Assembly: GCA_902702965.1 (NCBI GenBank) | Contig: CACRXP010000018.1 | Coordinates: forward strand, 719,253-783,252 | Direction: 5' to 3' | DNA length: 64,000 nt | From: Spirometra erinaceieuropaei | Taxonomy: Eukaryota; Platyhelminthes; Cestoda; Diphyllobothriidea; Diphyllobothriidae | Shown here: positions 19,961-30,619 of the stretch, in pieces | How positions within the stretch are numbered: position 1 is the stretch's first letter | Layout of the letters: each line of letters opens with the position of its first letter | Program-made: the position numbers and the translations under genes | Notes under the pieces: model-generated | The model's database searches: none | Told to the model about the DNA's origin: nothing | Seen by the model: the letters and a program-made list of their open reading frames with translations, nothing else

Positions 19961-22365
19961 TTATTATGCCATGTTCACGTTGTGTTTATATGGGAGTTTT
20001 GCTGTGGTACTGACCGAGGTAATATTGACCTGATTCTCTAAATACAACTTCCCGGGTATTATTACTGAACTGTTGTTAGAAGGTGGTAGTACAGCCAAAG
20101 GTTGGCATATTCATCAATTTTGTGTTTTTGGTGGGCAACACCAAAGGTATTAACTGCGTTTTTTAAAAATATAAGTGTTGTTATTCAGCAGCATGCAAAT
20201 TGGCAATTGTTTGTTCCATCTTGATCTCATCTTACTAAGAATTATTTCGCTTGCAATACGTTTTTCCAGGAAACGCACACTGTGTCAATGCAAAACAGCA
20301 ACACATGCGGCTAGCAGCTGCATGTTATTTTGCGTGTCATAGCTTGCGGTAGATAGTTAGAAGAACACTGAATGCACATAACTTGAAACGCGTTTTTAAT
20401 TGGAAAAGTGGCAATTTTCGTGCTGTTTAATCCTAGCTCGTTTCGGTCACAAGAAAATGCCGGCTCTTGCATGAGCTACATTTCCAAAAGCTTGACATCA
20501 CAAATAACGTGGTCTGAGATGGCTAAATAGGTAGCGGGGATATTTCAAATGATTTCATATGCCCTTTTAAATGCAAATGTACCTAAGTGAAACATGCACA
20601 AAACATGCTGACCTAATGGTTAAATATAAAATTAATTGGGACAGATCAACTTTTAATTTTCGTGCCCTTTAAGTTGTGGAAATCTATTTTGAGATTATGT
20701 CCACATAAATAAGTATTGTTATCCCACCTAAGAAAGCATTTTAACTAAATACAAAATATACTGATGAAGGGTACTTTTTAATGTGATGCGCTAGCATCTG
20801 CATTTCGTGTAATTCATCAAAATATTTATCAGTTCTCACTGGACATCAAAATACTTCAGCAACATGCGCGTAAAGTGAAGCAGTATGTGGCCGTTTTGGT
20901 GCATCACTCTTGTTTAACATTTTCCAGCAAGGTATACAATAAACAGATGTCTGTGCTTAAATAAATAATATGTTTTATAGGAATGAACCATAGTTGCACG
21001 ATGTCTGACTTCACTTCTTAAGCGTTATTTATCTACATTAGTAAACAACAGTGCCCATTTTATCAAGAAGGCATAACGTTAATCCTCATTAATTGTCATG
21101 GGTTCCATGGGAGCGTCTGACAACCTCTAGGAATTTTATTCTTATCCTGTCTTTTCTCACTCGTATTTCATCTTCAGAAAGTCTGCAAATCTTTTGCGAA
21201 AAACGCAAGGCGGGTTTTGCTATAAATATTCATCGCGCCTTTACATCTGTCAGAATGCCTTTAAACTCGCAATGTACAGCATTCCGAAAAGTATAAGAGG
21301 GCGCCATTGAAATATAAATCTCATATAAATTACGCTACAAGAAGAAAATATTGCTTTGCATTAAAAACCTACAGTTATGAATCTCATCCCTGACTATACT
21401 AGTATCTTGTGGTTTGTTTGTCCGCTTTTCACCGGTCATTCATATCCATGTTGACCAAAAAATGTATCATTGGTCACAATAAATGGCTTCATTTTTATCC
21501 ACTGGACAACCCTTTTAGCTAAGACCATCAATTGACGAAGTCTGCGCGTCTGTATAAAATTGCTAGACGTTGCAAAATTGCTATCGTAGTGTGCAGCAGG
21601 TATAATGCACAACCTTCGCAAAAATACGATAAATAGTTTGCATAGCCGCAATGGAAATACATGAGGACAATGCACTTAGAATTCCATTGACAATTACGAG
21701 GGCCTTTAACGACGACATCTAGAAACATATAGCTTTGTGTTTGGTCATCAAGCCACTTCGCCGGGCTTATCGTGTATCGCGTAATAGACGCGTAATCTAC
21801 TAGCCCTGCTGGTAGATTAACAAGACTTTTAAAAGTAGCAAGTAATAGAACAGTCATCAACTAAGGCTACTGGTAAAACAAGTGGCCTCTGGTCTGCCGA
21901 AAAACAGGCGCCGAAGCAGCGACCATTATAACAGAAGGTAAAGGGCTTTGTTCTGGTATGTCCCTTGCTTTGAGAAAATTTTACAAAACCAAATGATGGT
22001 TCTGCGACATGTTGATCGTAAAGTGCCATTCATGCTTTAATGCGAGCACCGTCTTTGTTAGTCAACGCGTCCCGAAAAAATTCCATTGAAACTTGGTCAT
22101 CTAATTATATACAGTCCGCAATACCGTGTAGAGGACTACGATTAGTCATTATCAGAGCTGTACCAAAAGAAAAATAAATGAAAATCCTGACTTAATGTTT
22201 AATAGTGGTATTGATTATAGCTATTTACAAACCAGTTTGACTACTGCGGACATCGATGTAAGAAAGATGGGAGCAACACGTAAATAGCTGGAAATAGTGG
22301 TTAATGATTTTAAAGACGAGGTAGACATGTTTAACTGACAAGCCAAGATTAATGACATAGTGCTG
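19961..22365. other. AT-rich intergenic region, no supported gene
   Basis: Long AT-rich stretch with only short ORFs. Nothing recognised as an exon, RNA gene or repeat. Confidence 0.4.
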
Positions 22366-23755
22366 CTAGACACGACAGCTAAAGGGTCCAGCATTAACGA
22401 TTTTTTGCTGTAATATTGTTTGCAACCTCTTTGTGTTTTTATTAAAACTTCTCGGAAATCCAAATACATGCTGCAACTTTTGAAGAATAGCACGGGGTAC
22501 CTCCAGCGTGGACAACCGAATCACACGTGGCAATGGATGCTCTACTCCCCAGTATGCAAAGTCAACCACTGCTTTTACTTTGACGTTGCGTAACATATAT
22601 ACGGCACTCCAGCAGCCGAAGGCTGAACTGCCACTCAGAATGCGTAAGAAGTCCACATGCGTTAAGCGTGAACACGGATAGGTTAACATAGGAATTTCCT
22701 TGAGATCCTAAGAAAAGAGTGTTGTGTGAAGGTGCCTGGTTTTAGGGTCTTACCGGCGAACGGAATGCAATGCTGATGGATGGGTATATTGAACTGCAAA
22801 TGTACTTCATATATTTCGCCTGTTCTATGTTCTCCAGAAACTCGCAGTCAGTGATAGTTGCTTCTTCTTCATGTACCACGTTTACGTTCATGGCCAAGTC
22901 ACGATAGGAAATTCCAGCAGCATAACGATGAGGGACATGGCTCAACAGATGTTCAACCGCATGATCCAAATTAAGTTGAACATCATTGGTTGGACAACGT
23001 TTTATTTCTAAGAGAGATGTTGAGAAATTATCAAGCAAATGGCAAATCAAACAGGCAAAAAAGGATTGAACAGGAACCGAGTGAGGTACACGTTACAATT
23101 TCTGGGCGTGCTTTACTCAAAATACCACTACTTTAGTAGTCCTTTATTAAAAAAACATAATCCTGACACTACCTCTAACCCACTTTCTGATACAAAAATG
23201 ATGCCTAAATAGTAAGTTTTTCAAATAGTATCATATCTATATATATTTAGCTAAAACAAACGTCGGTGTGATATTTTTGTTGAGGCCTTTTATCGGATGT
23301 GTGCAAGTAAGCAAAGTCAATAAAACGTTCTTGTCTTCCGGTTCTTTAACTGCTTTGGTTTCTTTTTAATATTTTGGGATATGATTGTGTCCTCTTAGTC
23401 GATAAATGATTAACAACTGCATTTTAGTCTTATGCCTGGAGCATCCGTCGTTAAAGTCCGATCATTGTGTGAACTGCGCATTTGTGGTTAATTTAACAGG
23501 TACAGGCATACTGCAGACAAGAAGTGTCCATGTATATTTTGGGAAACTATATCAGGCCAAAACCAAGTACTGGCAATTACGAGCAGAATACACTACTTAA
23601 TCATTTCTATACGGGCAAAGAAAGCGAAATATTTTCCTAGTATAAGGGCAGTAACTTTAAAAACCTCCCGTTACATATATTATTGGAGTACTTTACTTAC
23701 GTTCAAACCGCCTGCAAGCTTCTACGGACAGTATCAAGAACAGTAAAGTGCGCAT
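22366..23755 (-). CDS. Secreted-protein family, copy 1 (intact, three exons)
   Basis: Minus-strand gene reconstructed by me: exon 1 23,755-23,701 (55 nt), intron 1 of 693 bp, exon 2 23,007-22,754 (254 nt), intron 2 of only 46 bp, exon 3 22,707-22,366 with TAG stop. Donors are GTAAGT and GTAAGA, acceptors CTTAG and CTTAG. Phases fit (1 nt + 2 nt across intron 1; intron 2 between codons), giving 216 residues. Exon 1 encodes MRTLLFLILSVEAC, a signal peptide. The mature part has conserved blocks CPxxxxQLNLDHAVEHLL, EEATITDCEFLEN, QAKYM, YPSISIAF (exon 2), then YPC, GCW, KAVVDFAYWG, RVIRLSTLEV and C-terminal NAGPFSCRV (exon 3), with about six cysteines shared with siblings, suggesting disulphides. 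I do not recognise the family. Inferred to be a small secreted protein. A TATA box lies 43 nt upstream of ATG. The only fully undamaged copy. Confidence 0.75.
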
Positions 23756-23760
23756 GAAGC

Positions 23761-23830
23761 AAATCTACCATGAGCTGTCAGTCATTTTTGGCTTTATAAC
23801 CTCCGCAACCAATTACATAAGGGAGATAGA
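23761..23830 (-). promoter_or_regulatory. Promoter of copy 1: TATA box and conserved upstream element
   Basis: Minus-strand TATAAA (23,793-23,798) sits 43 nt from the ATG. A leader motif GGTAGATTT (23,761-23,769 in complement) ends 6 nt before ATG. Further upstream is CCCTTATGTAAtTGGTTGC. All three are found at identical spacing before copy 4 (47.7 kb). The 5' UTR must be very short, about 15 nt. Confidence 0.6.
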
Positions 23831-25137
23831 AGAGGGTGCGTGGGTTGATGAGGAATAGGAATACGTACTTCAATAGCACAAGTTCTTAATGGAATACAAT
23901 GACGCTTTCAGAAGATAAAATTGCTTTTAAAGAAGTCGGCACAACGCACTGAACTGCCGTTTAAACGACTAGTGTTATCAAGAGCAGTAAGACAATATGA
24001 CCTAACAATTCTAGTTAAATAAACGAAACAAAGCGGCCGTTAAAGGGACTATTGCGGGATGCTCATATATATTTATAAAGGAAGTTCAGATGTTCATTGT
24101 TTATTATGCTATATTTATCAGTTTTGTCTCCTCTAAAAAACTAATTATTAATAGTGCGAAGTAGGTCTCTAAATACGTTTGTTATAAAACATGACGAAAA
24201 ATATGGCAAAAGTCAATGCTATATTATATACAGCAAATCGCCTATGCGAAACACCGTCCCATATGACATTCATACATCCTTGCATGTTTTAACATAGATA
24301 AGGGTTAACATGCACTCGACAGATTCTCCGAGCAATACACATAAATGTCGCCTAAAGATCATAATGTGTAAGGTCTCCGAGAAGGAATAGGAGGATATCA
24401 CATTAAAAAAACAGCGGTTTAACAGATTAGAGATGCACAAATCAAGTCTGCAGTATTTAACGTCCTAAATTAGTGTACCAGCGCCTTCAAAAGGTTTTGA
24501 CTTGGCAGGAGGATTTAAAGGTACTTTAATATTGATTACCGTGCTCAAAAATCCAGACATGCTTCGGTTTCGTCGGGATTCTAACATTTTAATTTGCTTC
24601 TTTTCAGTTGCCTGCAAAGCAGCGCTCAATTAGAGGATAGTTGACGATACAGCTCTTTTCCATGACCGTTTTAAATTCGGATGCATGTTATGTAGAGCAC
24701 ATACATACGCATCATTCTATCATTCAGTTGAAAGCAATATATGTCCTTTCTTAATTATATTCTCAAAATAAAAAGTCCGCTTTTGAAATTTTTTCACAAA
24801 GAGACTTTTAGACCATGGCGGCAGGTATTGAGTTTCGCACTGAAAAATTCATCCCTACACAATTATGACGCATTGCTCCAGATAATAAATCGGACGTGTC
24901 TTAAAGGATGCGTTGATGACTAAATAATCCAATTCGCGTAATAAGCACTATGGGCATGTGGATGGACTGGCTTGAGGACTCATGAACATTCTTGGTGACT
25001 ACCTATCAATATGGCCTCTCACGACCATGTAATTCGAGCTTTCATTTCCGTGAAAATCTTCGGATAGACGATTTGTTTATTTGAAGCATTTTGTCCCCGG
25101 TACGAAGCTGAAGTAGGCAAGAACAGCAGAACAGCAT
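23831..25137. other. No supported feature
   Basis: About 60 bp next to the copy 1 promoter are alignable with the region upstream of copy 4; beyond that nothing is recognised. Confidence 0.4.
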
Positions 25138-25140
25138 TTT

Positions 25141-25836
25141 TTGAGTTTTGTACCTATCCAATGGAAACGTAACTTGGTATACGCTCTTTTCCAAAGGGCT
25201 AGAAACATTTGCTCCAATTACACACTGGATGCAGAACTTGCACGTCTCAAAGAAGCTCTACTTAAGCGTGGATATCCCGCACGGTTCATCCACAAATACA
25301 GCAACTCTACACGGCCAAAACTGACAGAGCATTCAGCTCCGAAAAAGCCCGTCTTTATATCTTTGCCCTTTAAGGGCGACAATATTTTAAATACTATCAA
25401 ACGACGGCTACGTTCTGCCATTGAAAGGACATACAATGCAGCCGAACTAGTATTCTGCAGTCCTACTAAGCCACTTCCGATTCCACGGGCAAAGGATGCC
25501 CTGCCAATGCACGCCACGTCAAATTGTGTTTATGAATTCACATGCACTTGCGGATGCAAGTACATTGGGCGAACGCAAAGGCAGTTGGCAGCCAGATCCA
25601 TTGAGCACCTGCCCAAGTGGCTCCTTAGACAAGAAAATAAGATCCCACGTTCATCCATTACGAAACACCTACTTGATACTGGTCACACCGTCGACCCCAA
25701 AACTTCCTTCCGAGTACTTGTTCGGGCACGAACAACTCGGACATTGCGTTACCTGGAGGCAGCCTATATACGACGAGTGAAACCAGAACTTTGTAAACAA
25801 TTGGAGCACGTTGTTAACCTAACATTACCATGGTAG
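25141..25836 (+). CDS. PLE C connector and GIY-YIG endonuclease
   Basis: A 231-codon open frame. Residues 1-60 are the post-RT segment (FVPIQWKRNLVYALFQRA, LLKRGYPARFI). LPFKGDNILNTIKRRL (about 75-90) is the connector. The GIY-YIG domain has CVYEF (129-133), KYIGRTQRQL (140-149), R152 and EH155-156, then TGHT and YLEAAYI with the conserved glutamate near 205. CTCGC gives the paired cysteines seen in PLE endonucleases. Ends at a natural stop. The apparent start is a TTG-type codon inside the former polyprotein, so no functional translation start is implied. Undamaged across its length, suggesting a recent insertion. Confidence 0.85.
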   Translation: MSFVPIQWKRNLVYALFQRARNICSNYTLDAELARLKEALLKRGYPARFIHKYSNSTRPKLTEHSAPKKPVFISLPFKGDNILNTIKRRLRSAIERTYNAAELVFCSPTKPLPIPRAKDALPMHATSNCVYEFTCTCGCKYIGRTQRQLAARSIEHLPKWLLRQENKIPRSSITKHLLDTGHTVDPKTSFRVLVRARTTRTLRYLEAAYIRRVKPELCKQLEHVVNLTLPW

Positions 25837-26055
25837 CCTCTGGCTCCATGATTCCCCCTCTCTCCTCTCATTTTTTGCTCTTTAACGTTTCCTTCTTTTT
25901 CACTTTCTTCCCCTACGGCGTTTGTGTTATTAACTTTATCGATTAGCCGACTTTGCCCAAAAACCCTAACCTTGCTGTTTCTGCATCGATTTTCTGCATG
26001 AATTCAAATCTGTTGTATTGTTCTCACTCGTTATCCCTCTTATGAAGCGACAGGA

Positions 26056-26104
26056 AGCAGCTGAAGAGCAGTCGCGAAATTTTTTGGTGCCAATAAATCC
26101 TGCT
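26056..26104 (+). ncRNA. Hammerhead ribozyme (type I, minimal) of PLE C
   Basis: Manual fold: stem I AGCAG (26,056-26,060) with CTGCT (26,100-26,104). Core CTGAAGA (26,061-26,067). Stem II GC-AGTC-GC (26,068-26,075). Core GAAA (26,076-26,079). Stem III is T-rich (26,080-26,086) paired with caataaa (26,091-26,097), with one internal T.T mismatch. Cleavage trinucleotide ATC, cut expected after C26,099. All invariant core bases are present. Small hammerheads are known from PLE terminal repeats in many animals, where they process the transcript. Position about 220 bp after the GIY-YIG stop fits. Confidence 0.7.
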
Positions 26105-26235
26105 GTTCTTGCCTACTTCAGATTTGTTTATTTTTGTCAGTCAATGTGCTCAAGCCTACCTCTGGTCGTCTTGCTACGCTCTTGCCATCTTAGTCTGCAG
26201 ATAGGAAGAATATAGTGCCATGCGTACCGCGCAGG

Positions 26236-27246
26236 TACAGTAGGTGCGCTAACTCATGAAATGTCAACGAAAATTTCGAAATGCGTTTTCGTTGCGAAAA
26301 GAGAAATTAGGTTGGCTTATAGGCTGGTAAGTATGCTTGAAGCCTGGTCAGCCGTCGCCATTATTATATAATACTTCAGATACCTTAGGATGCCGGCTTT
26401 CGAACGATCTTCCTTTCGGCGGCATTCAAAAAGTACACTCTCTAAATGACTACTTATGTAGCATGAATTTTCTAATTGGTTTTTGATACATCTAAAAGTC
26501 CACTTATATTGTATGGAAAACATGCATAAAAATATTCATTCTTTTGATCATTCGGTTGAAAATTACGGCTTCTTCATGCGCTATAATCGAAGGAGGTAGC
26601 TAATTAGGTTTTAAAAAGTGTATAATTGTGAAACTTTTAATTACCGTGGAATAGCCGTTTATAAATCGTCATTTCTATGTATCTACCAACATGGCTCGTA
26701 AAGTGAACAATATGGATCAAATCCACTGCTACATTTCATGAACCCTATTTGGTTTCTTTTTATTCCCGTAGAGAAATTTGCAGTTTTCCGTATGCTGAAA
26801 ATAGACGGTTTGTAGATTGGAAACCCCGAATCCAAGGGTAACGGTAGAGCGGATTCAAAATAATAGAAGAATAGGGAAAGTTCTTAAAAACTGAATTATA
26901 CCCTTCATTCGAGTAGATGATTGGAAGATGAAGTAATTTCCGACCGAAAGAGGGAGATACTGAATATTTTTATCCATTTTCCCATGAAATATAATTCGAA
27001 TTTAAGTGTCATCGAAAATCAATATGAAAAATGCATGCTTCATAAGTAGTCATTTTTTACAGAGAGTAACTCGAGAATGCAACAGGAAGGAAGTTCAGTA
27101 AAAAGACGCATCCTGAGGTAAATGAAAAATTATAGAATTATTTTGCAGGATGACCAGTTTTACAACCTCACTTAATTAATTTTCTCGAAACAGTAATGGA
27201 TTTTGAAATTTCAGTTCACATTACATGAGTTAGCCCACCTACTCTA
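26236..27246. mobile_element. Mariner-like foldback element (about 1.0 kb, long inverted arms)
   Basis: Ends read TA-CAGTAGGTG at the left and CACCTACT-cTA at the right. Both arms (about 400 bp each) are complementary over most of their length, for example gctaactcatgaaatgt at the left against its complement near 27,225, and the ctact-ta-tgtagcatg block at about 26,444 against its mate at about 27,040. A middle of about 200 bp is unpaired. No transposase ORF. The TA-flanked CAGT terminus suggests mobilisation by a Tc1/mariner transposase. Related copies at 43,615-44,612, 49,190-50,345 and 63,545-63,803. Confidence 0.65.
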
Positions 27247-28040
27247 TATGTCTTGCTATAAAATATTTCACGTGCAAGCCATCGGTGCTGCGCCCACCCA
27301 GCGGCAAACGAGCTTGACGCTTTTGCTAGCAACGGTCGAACCTGCCTTCAGAAGATGGAGATACCTACAGAGACAGAAGAGATAAAGGCGGTCGTTGTCT
27401 ACCGATCATGCTCAACGACCGTTATCACTTAAATTCTACGATCATGGTACGTCAGCCTGTCTATTCATCCACCAGTAAGTCACGTGATTTCACCTGTCTT
27501 TGATAAACATTAAACCTGCGATCAGATAGGGCCATCTGACGACGTTTACTGTGTCTTAAATTACATTTAATTATTCTTACCGTTTTCGAAAAGTCCTTCA
27601 GTCTATACTATTGTGTAAATCACAACCACCCACAGCACGAGAAACAAGCTTAAAGATGAAGCTAGCTGGCAAACCGAGATATGTTTTTCATACATTTCAC
27701 AACCCCTCCCTCCCCTACATCGCAGTAGTCAGCTGCCTGTTCATACGTCGTAATATGCGTTTTCTAGCATAGCTTATTGAAAACCTGTAAAATTGTAAAA
27801 AATGATAGATTACTGTTGGTTAGGGGTCGTAATATACCACATTTTCCGAAGTCACGTTGTACATTTGGTTTGCTTCATCGGACATTAATATATTAGTAAC
27901 ACTGTCTGGTTGGATTTCCTCTTCGGTAAGGGTATGGTTTACGCCCGAAGTCACTTTTTTTCGTGTAGCAACTGTAGTAAAAGTAAATGACTGTCAATAT
28001 TAATTTGTAGGTGCCACAGGAACGAATGAAAAGACCTCTC
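27247..28040. other. No supported feature
   Basis: Unassigned DNA between the foldback element and PLE D; a GC-richer patch at about 27,270-27,380 matches nothing I know. Confidence 0.35.
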
Positions 28041-28958
28041 AGTGGCTACTGCGTTAGGTTGGTTAAGAAGCTTCAAGATATTCATCGGAGTAGGAGTAGG
28101 CAGAAGGATGATCCGAGTACTCCTCCAAGATTGCCCCTCGAGACTTCATAAGTACCGTCAAAGGATTGACGAAGAAACGTCCAGATGCTGTGAGTTCATG
28201 GCCGAAATGGGTACAAATCTGCTCCTGCAGAGGGTGACCGAACAAGGCCGTGAACAGAGAGTGATACGCGATATAGCACTGGATAACAAAATCCGAAAAC
28301 TGCCAATCCAACGTCGTCCAGAAACGACAAACCGGTGCACAACCTGTCATCAAAGGAGCTGAGGAAGAATCAGATGCTGTTTTAACGGCACGAAGCTTTA
28401 TTTAACACGGCTGACGCTAAAACTGCTAACATGATGGCAGTAGTGACCCAATCCTTTGTCAGACGGAGGCAACGAAGGAGACTAAGTGCATCCTCCGACA
28501 CCAAGTGTCGTCTCTACTGATGGCCAACAGGCCACGGAAAGTGCTTTCCGAAAAAGGTCATGGCATGTTTTGATGTTTCATCCATTTTTACTTCTATTCC
28601 CCAGGACCAGGCGATCCAGACAATCAAGCTGCCACTACAAAGCCAATACGATGAAACGGATAATCGTCTTGGACATGCCCAAGTCCTTCAGGTCCTGAAG
28701 TTCTATCTCAAGGCGTACTTCACTTTCGACAGGACAATTTATGAACAGGTGAACGGCACATGAATGGGTTCGCCGATTTCGGGATTCATCGCCGAGGCGG
28801 CTCTGCAACGATTAGAGTCGCTGGTCTTCTAACACTACAGACAACAGTTTTGGGCCCGGTATGTGAATGAACTCACGTCGTCATCGAACGGGATCATGTG
28901 TTTGCATTCAAAAAACATCTGAAAGCCGTATTTCCGGACATTTAATTTACGATGGATA

Positions 28959-29543
28959 ATGGAGAGAACAACAAGCTGGCCTTCCTGGATGTCCTCATAT
29001 GCCGCAAATAATGTGTCGAAAGCAAGCGTATGCTCGCCAAATTGCCTTTTGAATTTTACAATGGGAATTTTCGCAACTCTAAAGACCAAGGTGTTCAGGA
29101 AAGCGACAAATACGATGCAAGTACCGAACTTCAACAGCAATCACCTAATCAGTCACAAAAGCAGTTGTGTAAGGACGTTCTATCGGCGTGTCGAAATGCT
29201 CTGCAGTGAGCCAGAAGACAAGATTGCAGAAATAAAATACCTCCGACGGGTATTCAAAGCCGATGGCTACGCGTGCAACTTTGTCAACCGGTGCATACGC
29301 AAAGGGGACAAAAGGCCTAACCACACGAACACCAAATCTTGGCGAGCGCTTCCGTATGTCAAGAAAGTTTGGAAAGCTGTCGCCCGCCTTATCGCACCAC
29401 TAGGGGTTGGAGTTGCGCACAGACCGGAGGCAACCATTAGGCGTCAGGTAATGAAAGTGAAAGATCTGCCGCCACGGCTAGAATGTCTGGAGTCGTTTAT
29501 CGTATCTGGTGCAGTTGCGAACAAAGCAACTTCGTCGGAGTAA
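28959..29543 (+). pseudogene. PLE D RT-tail and connector frame
   Basis: A 194-codon open stretch. Its first part is out of frame with the RT. From residue about 48 it follows the PLE frame: LKTKVFRKATNTMQV, SHKSSCVRTFYRRVEMLCSE, EIKYLRRVFKADGY, SWRALPYVKKVWKAVARL, RPEATIRRQVM. It then slips out of frame before the GIY-YIG domain, which resumes at 29,483 in another frame as SGVVYRIWCSCEQSNF. Near-identical block order to element A. Confidence 0.65.
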
Positions 29544-29679
29544 CCAAAAGACAGCTCCAAACGAGAATGGCCAAACACGCTGCAGCGGTGCGGAAAAATG
29601 ACGCCAGCTCTCAAGTTGCGACTCATTCGAGGAGATCCGGCAAATATTCAAATTCGAGGAGGCCAAATTCTCGCAAGGG

Positions 29680-30012
29680 GTGACAACCATGTGGGGCGGG
29701 AGTTACTTAAAATTAGGGTTTATTGGCCCCCAGTGTATTACCAAGTGCAATGATCTTCCGCTTTCATACTCGGAGCTTAGACCTCGCCTAAGTGGAGTAA
29801 TTAGCAAGGCGGGGAGCGCGCAGGAAAACACTTGTCCCAGCGCTAAGATCGATGCGTTAGATGGTCGAGCAATCATCACACCAACATCCAACTTACGTGA
29901 TGAAATTACAGTAATTAGCGAAGCGAATGTCGACCATCAAGCAGCCATCCCACTAGATGCTACGATCCCTGATGAAATGGTAGAGCCGTTAACATTCATG
30001 GGAATGTTATAG
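29680..30012 (+). pseudogene. PLE D C-terminal extension
   Basis: A 110-codon frame after the endonuclease reading LPLSYSELRPRLSGVISKAG, then IITPTSNLRDEITVIS. The same extension appears in the minus-strand fragment at 33,232-33,552, showing that it is part of the element and not host sequence. Function unknown. Confidence 0.55.
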
Positions 30013-30077
30013 CATGGTGACTACATCCTCTAAATGCTGTAGCCGCTTCTGCATATACTACCGTATCTGCTTTGGTC

Positions 30078-30113
30078 TGTGATGATGGGTTCGAGCAGGA
30101 ATCCAAAACGTCA
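30078..30113 (+). ncRNA. Hammerhead-like motif at 3' end of PLE D (degenerate)
   Basis: GTGATGA, a 6-bp stem (gggttc/gaatcc with one G.T pair), then AAAACGTC where functional forms have GAAAC. Two core bases are altered. The following 60 bp align with the 3' UTR of element A, fixing the element's end near 30,185. Confidence 0.35.
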
Positions 30114-30187
30114 GGCTAGTAAAGCTCTTGTCCCAGCGATCGTGTCTGCTTCTTTAAGACTACTTCCGTGCACTCGTATCTTCGCTT

Positions 30188-30600
30188 CTATTGACAATGT
30201 CTACCTTAAACCTCGTCAAAAGGGTGTTTCCTCTCCTGAATCAAGATTCCTTCGATGTGGTCCTTCGAAGATTTGTGCGGTCACATCTGGATTTTGCTGT
30301 CCATGCATGGAGACTTCAGACCACTCTATACCTCAGCATAGTCGAAATCGTCCGACAGTGGGGAACAAATTTGCAACTGCACAGGACCCACCATCCTACA
30401 ATACGCAATTTGCTAACCCTCCTTCGTGTCACAGGCAGCCACGAGAAAACCTAATACAAACTTTCCGCAGCCAGTTGTCTCTTATCTCGAGACGGCTTTG
30501 ATTTGACTAATACGGCTAACTTCAGACGTCATGCACTCAATCTACGCGTGATTGGTGCCCAGATGACACACGGAAGCTCGTCTTTCTGGCAGAGTGGTTG
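30188..30600 (+). mobile_element. LINE RT C-terminal fragment
   Basis: The frame STLNLVKRVFPLLNQDSF, then VLRRFVRSHLDFAVHAW, is the post-RT region of a CR1-like LINE (compare VRPHLEYG in the copy at 15.3 kb). Directly abuts the 3' end of PLE D. Short, degraded. Confidence 0.5.
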
Positions 30601-30619
30601 ACGTCTGAGATGCTTTACA

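Larger units (their letters stand above)
25138..26130 (+). mobile_element. Penelope-like element C, 5'-truncated, with 3'-UTR hammerhead ribozyme
   Basis: Starts abruptly inside the post-RT region (FVPIQWKRNLV), contains an intact connector plus GIY-YIG frame (25,141-25,836), then a pyrimidine-rich 3' UTR with a hammerhead core at 26,056-26,104. The RT is absent. The minus-strand relic at 59.4 kb belongs to the same subfamily. Confidence 0.75.
28042..30185 (+). mobile_element. Penelope-like element D, nearly full length but decayed
   Basis: Successive frames read: N-terminal region (28,042-28,360); NLSSKELRKNQM (about 28,345-28,380), a PLE-typical stretch; FDVSSIFTSIP (RT motif A, about 28,568-28,600); GSPISGFIAEAALQRLE (motif B, about 28,768-28,815); YVNE (motif C, about 28,860, where the family has YVDD); LAFLDVLICRK (about 28,975-29,010); ATNTMQV and a long connector (29,100-29,540); GIY-YIG domain GVVYRIWC...NFVGVTKRQLQTR (29,485-29,580); C-terminal extension (29,680-30,012). 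It needs several frameshifts, for example between connector and endonuclease near 29,480, and has stops. About 58 bp of foreign sequence sits at about 29,018-29,076. The most complete PLE here, but dead: the second catalytic aspartate is changed. Confidence 0.7.
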
